From NCBI GenBank assembly GCA_023458835.1, contig JAEWWY010000531.1:1-5627 (forward strand): a DNA stretch of 5,627 nucleotides, given 5' to 3'. This DNA comes from Bacillota bacterium. GTDB lineage: Bacteria; Bacillota; Clostridia; Christensenellales; Aristaeellaceae. The notes under the pieces are model-generated. The model searched no databases and had not been told where the DNA came from. It saw only the letters and a list, made by a program, of their open reading frames with translations. The translations under genes and the position numbers were made by a program. How positions within the stretch are numbered: position 1 is the first letter of the stretch; each line of letters starts with the position of its first letter. Shown here piece after piece: positions 5,363 to 5,627 of the stretch.

Positions 5363-5557
5363 ACGAATCCGCGTTGCCACCCCGATTGGACGCCGCATGG
5401 CAGCATCCCACTCGCCGCGCTGTATGGGGCGCGCCCCGCGGCCGTTCGCCGCCGGCTCCCGGATGGACAGCCTGCGCCTGTGCCGCCTTGCACCTACCGG
5501 CGGCTCTCTACAACCAGAAAAGCAGGCATGGTCCGTTCATAGCCGTTTTGGATTGGC
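5321..5557 (-). promoter_or_regulatory. T-box riboswitch leader controlling the serS operon
   Basis: In transcript order this leader has the AGAGAG bulge followed by a distal stem I hairpin, GCCGCC paired with GGCGGC around a GGTAGGTGCAA loop (near 5480-5505). A lower stem of GCCTGC/GCAGGC comes next, then the likely specifier strand TGTCCATCC (5461-5469). The antiterminator T-box motif is GGGGTGGCAACGC (5371-5383), followed by the terminator. The UGGC bulge would pair with the GCCA end of a G73 tRNA, which fits tRNA-Ser. The first UCC (5465-5467), followed by A, is a Ser codon and the best specifier candidate; a second UCC is in phase at 5461-5463. I do not see the usual AGTA S-turn motif in the 5' side of stem I. 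The start at about 5557 is inferred from the promoter. Confidence 0.9.
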
Positions 5558-5560
5558 CTT

Positions 5561-5589
5561 ATTATAGGCAATCATCGATCTTTTTGCAA
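5561..5589 (-). promoter_or_regulatory. SigA-type promoter of the serS T-box operon
   Basis: On the minus strand TATAAT (5561-5566) is an exact -10 consensus, and TTGCAA (5584-5589) is a 4-of-6 -35 match 17 bases upstream. A/T-rich sequence with A and T runs (about 5590-5612) lies just upstream and could act as an UP element. Start of transcription is expected near 5554-5557, just ahead of stem I. Confidence 0.85.
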
Positions 5590-5627
5590 GAAAAACTTTT
5601 ATTTTCTTTTGTCCAAATACCGGCGAA

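Noticed and set aside
5255..5398. N-terminal extension of SerRS to an upstream start at 5398
   Set aside because: The extension would translate the T-box motif and terminator; the canonical MLDLRKI start at 5254 has an ideal Shine-Dalgarno site.
1..5627. Search for transposase genes, insertion-sequence ends, CRISPR repeats, tRNA or rRNA genes, attachment sites
   Set aside because: None seen; every long open frame with real support belongs to the genes listed, and no array of regularly spaced repeats is visible.

Overview
The window looks like a chromosomal segment of a low-to-moderate GC Gram-positive bacterium, most likely a member of the Clostridia. The evidence is two T-box tRNA-sensing leaders in front of aminoacyl-tRNA synthetase genes, strong GGAGG-type Shine-Dalgarno sites before nearly every gene, SigA-like promoters (one with perfect -35 and -10 hexamers and a 17-base spacer), and a MerR/TipAS regulator of a kind common in Firmicutes. 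Species cannot be told from this sequence.

Left part (1-423, minus strand): the first 16 codons of an aspartyl-tRNA synthetase gene (aspS) run off the left edge. They are preceded by a complete T-box leader (about 94-388) with stem I, antiterminator and terminator, and by a consensus promoter (395-423). The specifier region of stem I reads GAAC rather than the Asp codon GAC. That matches an Asn (AAC) or overlapping Glu/Asn (GAA/AAC) reading, as expected for a non-discriminating AspRS that feeds tRNA-dependent amidation.

Central plus-strand part (480-2241): a MerR-family activator with a C-terminal TipAS drug-binding domain is driven by a promoter with a 19-base spacer and a dyad in that spacer, the classic MerR arrangement and probably autoregulated. 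It ends in a strong intrinsic terminator. A class I SAM-dependent methyltransferase follows with its own extended -10 promoter.

Right part (2216-5589, minus strand): an apparent operon, serS - HAD phosphatase - uncharacterised protein. It starts from its own promoter and passes through a second T-box leader, so the two downstream genes are probably induced together with seryl-tRNA synthetase when tRNA-Ser is uncharged. The last gene of this operon overlaps the 3' end of the convergent methyltransferase by 26 bases. The HAD gene appears to start at a GTG, which gives it an unusual Cys-containing N-terminal extension encoded over a strong hairpin.

No mobile element, CRISPR array, tRNA or rRNA gene was seen. 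The only long non-coding stretches are the two T-box leaders and their promoters (49-533 and 5255-5627). The final bases (5590-5627) are A/T-rich sequence upstream of the serS promoter with nothing else recognisable.
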